A DNA stretch of 5,335 bases, taken from positions 1 through 5,335 of the forward strand of contig SKMG01000265.1 of the NCBI GenBank assembly GCA_007121175.1, written 5' to 3'. The DNA comes from Trueperaceae bacterium. Lineage in GTDB: Bacteria > Deinococcota > Deinococci > Deinococcales > Trueperaceae. Below the pieces are notes generated by a model, which was not told where the DNA came from, made no database searches, and worked only from the letters and a program-made list of their open reading frames with translations. Shown one piece after another: positions 4,983-5,335 of this stretch. Within the stretch, counting starts at the first letter, position 1, and the number at the start of each line of letters is the position of its first letter. A program made the position numbers and the translations under genes.

Positions 4983-5335
4983 ATGAAGAAGATTGCGCTC
5001 GTCCTCAGCGTCATGCTCCTGCTAGCCTCCATGGCCCAGGCGTACACACCCCCTGCCGGCGCGTTCGACCCAGTGCCCCTCGCCGAAGGCGCCCAGGCCA
5101 TGTGCGAAGGCTTCGATCCCGGACCCAGCATCCGCATCGCCTACATGCCCCCGGGTACGGAGTTCCCCTACTACATGGACATCGGCAAGGGCATCGTGGC
5201 GCAGGCCGAGGAGCTCGGCGTCACCACCTTCATGCTGGCGCCGCAGAGCGGCTCCGACATCGCCGGACAGATGGGCATGATCCAAGACGTCCTCATCCAG
5301 GGCGTCGACGCGATCATCCTCTCCACGCACGACGA
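4983..5335 (+). CDS. Sugar ABC-type periplasmic substrate-binding protein (3' truncated)
   Basis: The frame starts at ATG 4983 and is still open at the window edge after 117 full codons. It is preceded by AAGGGA (4970-4975) at seven-base spacing. Residues 1-20 form a signal peptide: KK, a hydrophobic core LVLSVMLLLAS, then AQA before Tyr21. There is no lipobox cysteine, so the mature protein should be free and exported. After a Pro-rich linker (21-48), the first lobe of a RbsB/XylF-like type I fold begins: IRIAYMPPGTEFPYYMDIGKG (50-70), AEELGV (75-80), then SDIAGQMGMIQDVLIQGVDAIIL (91-113). This is the standard pattern of sugar-binding proteins of ribose/xylose-type ABC transporters. Membrane and ATPase components would be expected beyond the window. 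The 108-bp gap from the kinase allows separate transcription. Confidence 0.88.
   Translation, partial: MKKIALVLSVMLLLASMAQAYTPPAGAFDPVPLAEGAQAMCEGFDPGPSIRIAYMPPGTEFPYYMDIGKGIVAQAEELGVTTFMLAPQSGSDIAGQMGMIQDVLIQGVDAIILSTHD

Noticed and set aside
4975..4986. Three-codon frame ATG AAT CGA TGA overlapping the binding-protein ATG
   Set aside because: It is too short to carry meaning and arises from the ribosome binding site context; the overlap is likely chance.

Overview
The window is a high-GC bacterial segment, roughly two-thirds G+C by eye, with strong third-position G/C bias and GTG starts. It looks like a carbohydrate or organic-acid catabolic island. Lineage cannot be fixed from this sequence. 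An actinobacterium, a Chloroflexota-type bacterium or a high-GC proteobacterium would all fit. One clue is the substrate-binding protein at the right edge, which has an ordinary signal peptide with an AQA cleavage site and no lipobox cysteine. That is more usual in diderms than in monoderms.

Layout. Bases 1-119 hold the C-terminal end of a membrane protein. After 132 bp comes a small NTF2/SnoaL-fold protein (252-671). A convergent gap of 118 bp separates it from an RraA-family aldolase-like gene on the minus strand (790-1467). A divergent regulatory region (1468-1740) contains overlapping back-to-back promoters, an interrupted inverted repeat, a short direct repeat and a 39-codon upstream ORF. 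A plus-strand run follows: an IclR-family regulator (1741-2568), an M24-family metallopeptidase-like hydrolase (2581-3759) and a PfkB-family sugar kinase close to 2-keto-3-deoxygluconate kinases (3759-4874). The first two are 12 bp apart and the last two overlap at TGATG, so they are probably one transcript. After 108 bp, a sugar ABC-type periplasmic binding protein starts (4983) and runs off the window. There is no gene-free stretch over 300 bases and no tRNA, rRNA, CRISPR or insertion sequence was seen.

How the genes may work together (inference). The binding protein would capture a sugar or sugar derivative. The M24 protein may cleave a small C-N bonded compound, as creatinase and ectoine hydrolase do. 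The kinase would phosphorylate a keto-sugar acid or similar carbohydrate, and the RraA-like protein could perform an aldol cleavage or decarboxylation. IclR would control both directions from the shared promoter region. Three of the enzymes deviate from their families at conserved positions: M24 metal ligand Asp to Glu, PfkB signature Asn to Thr, and RraA motif Asp to Gly. The substrate may therefore not be the textbook one.
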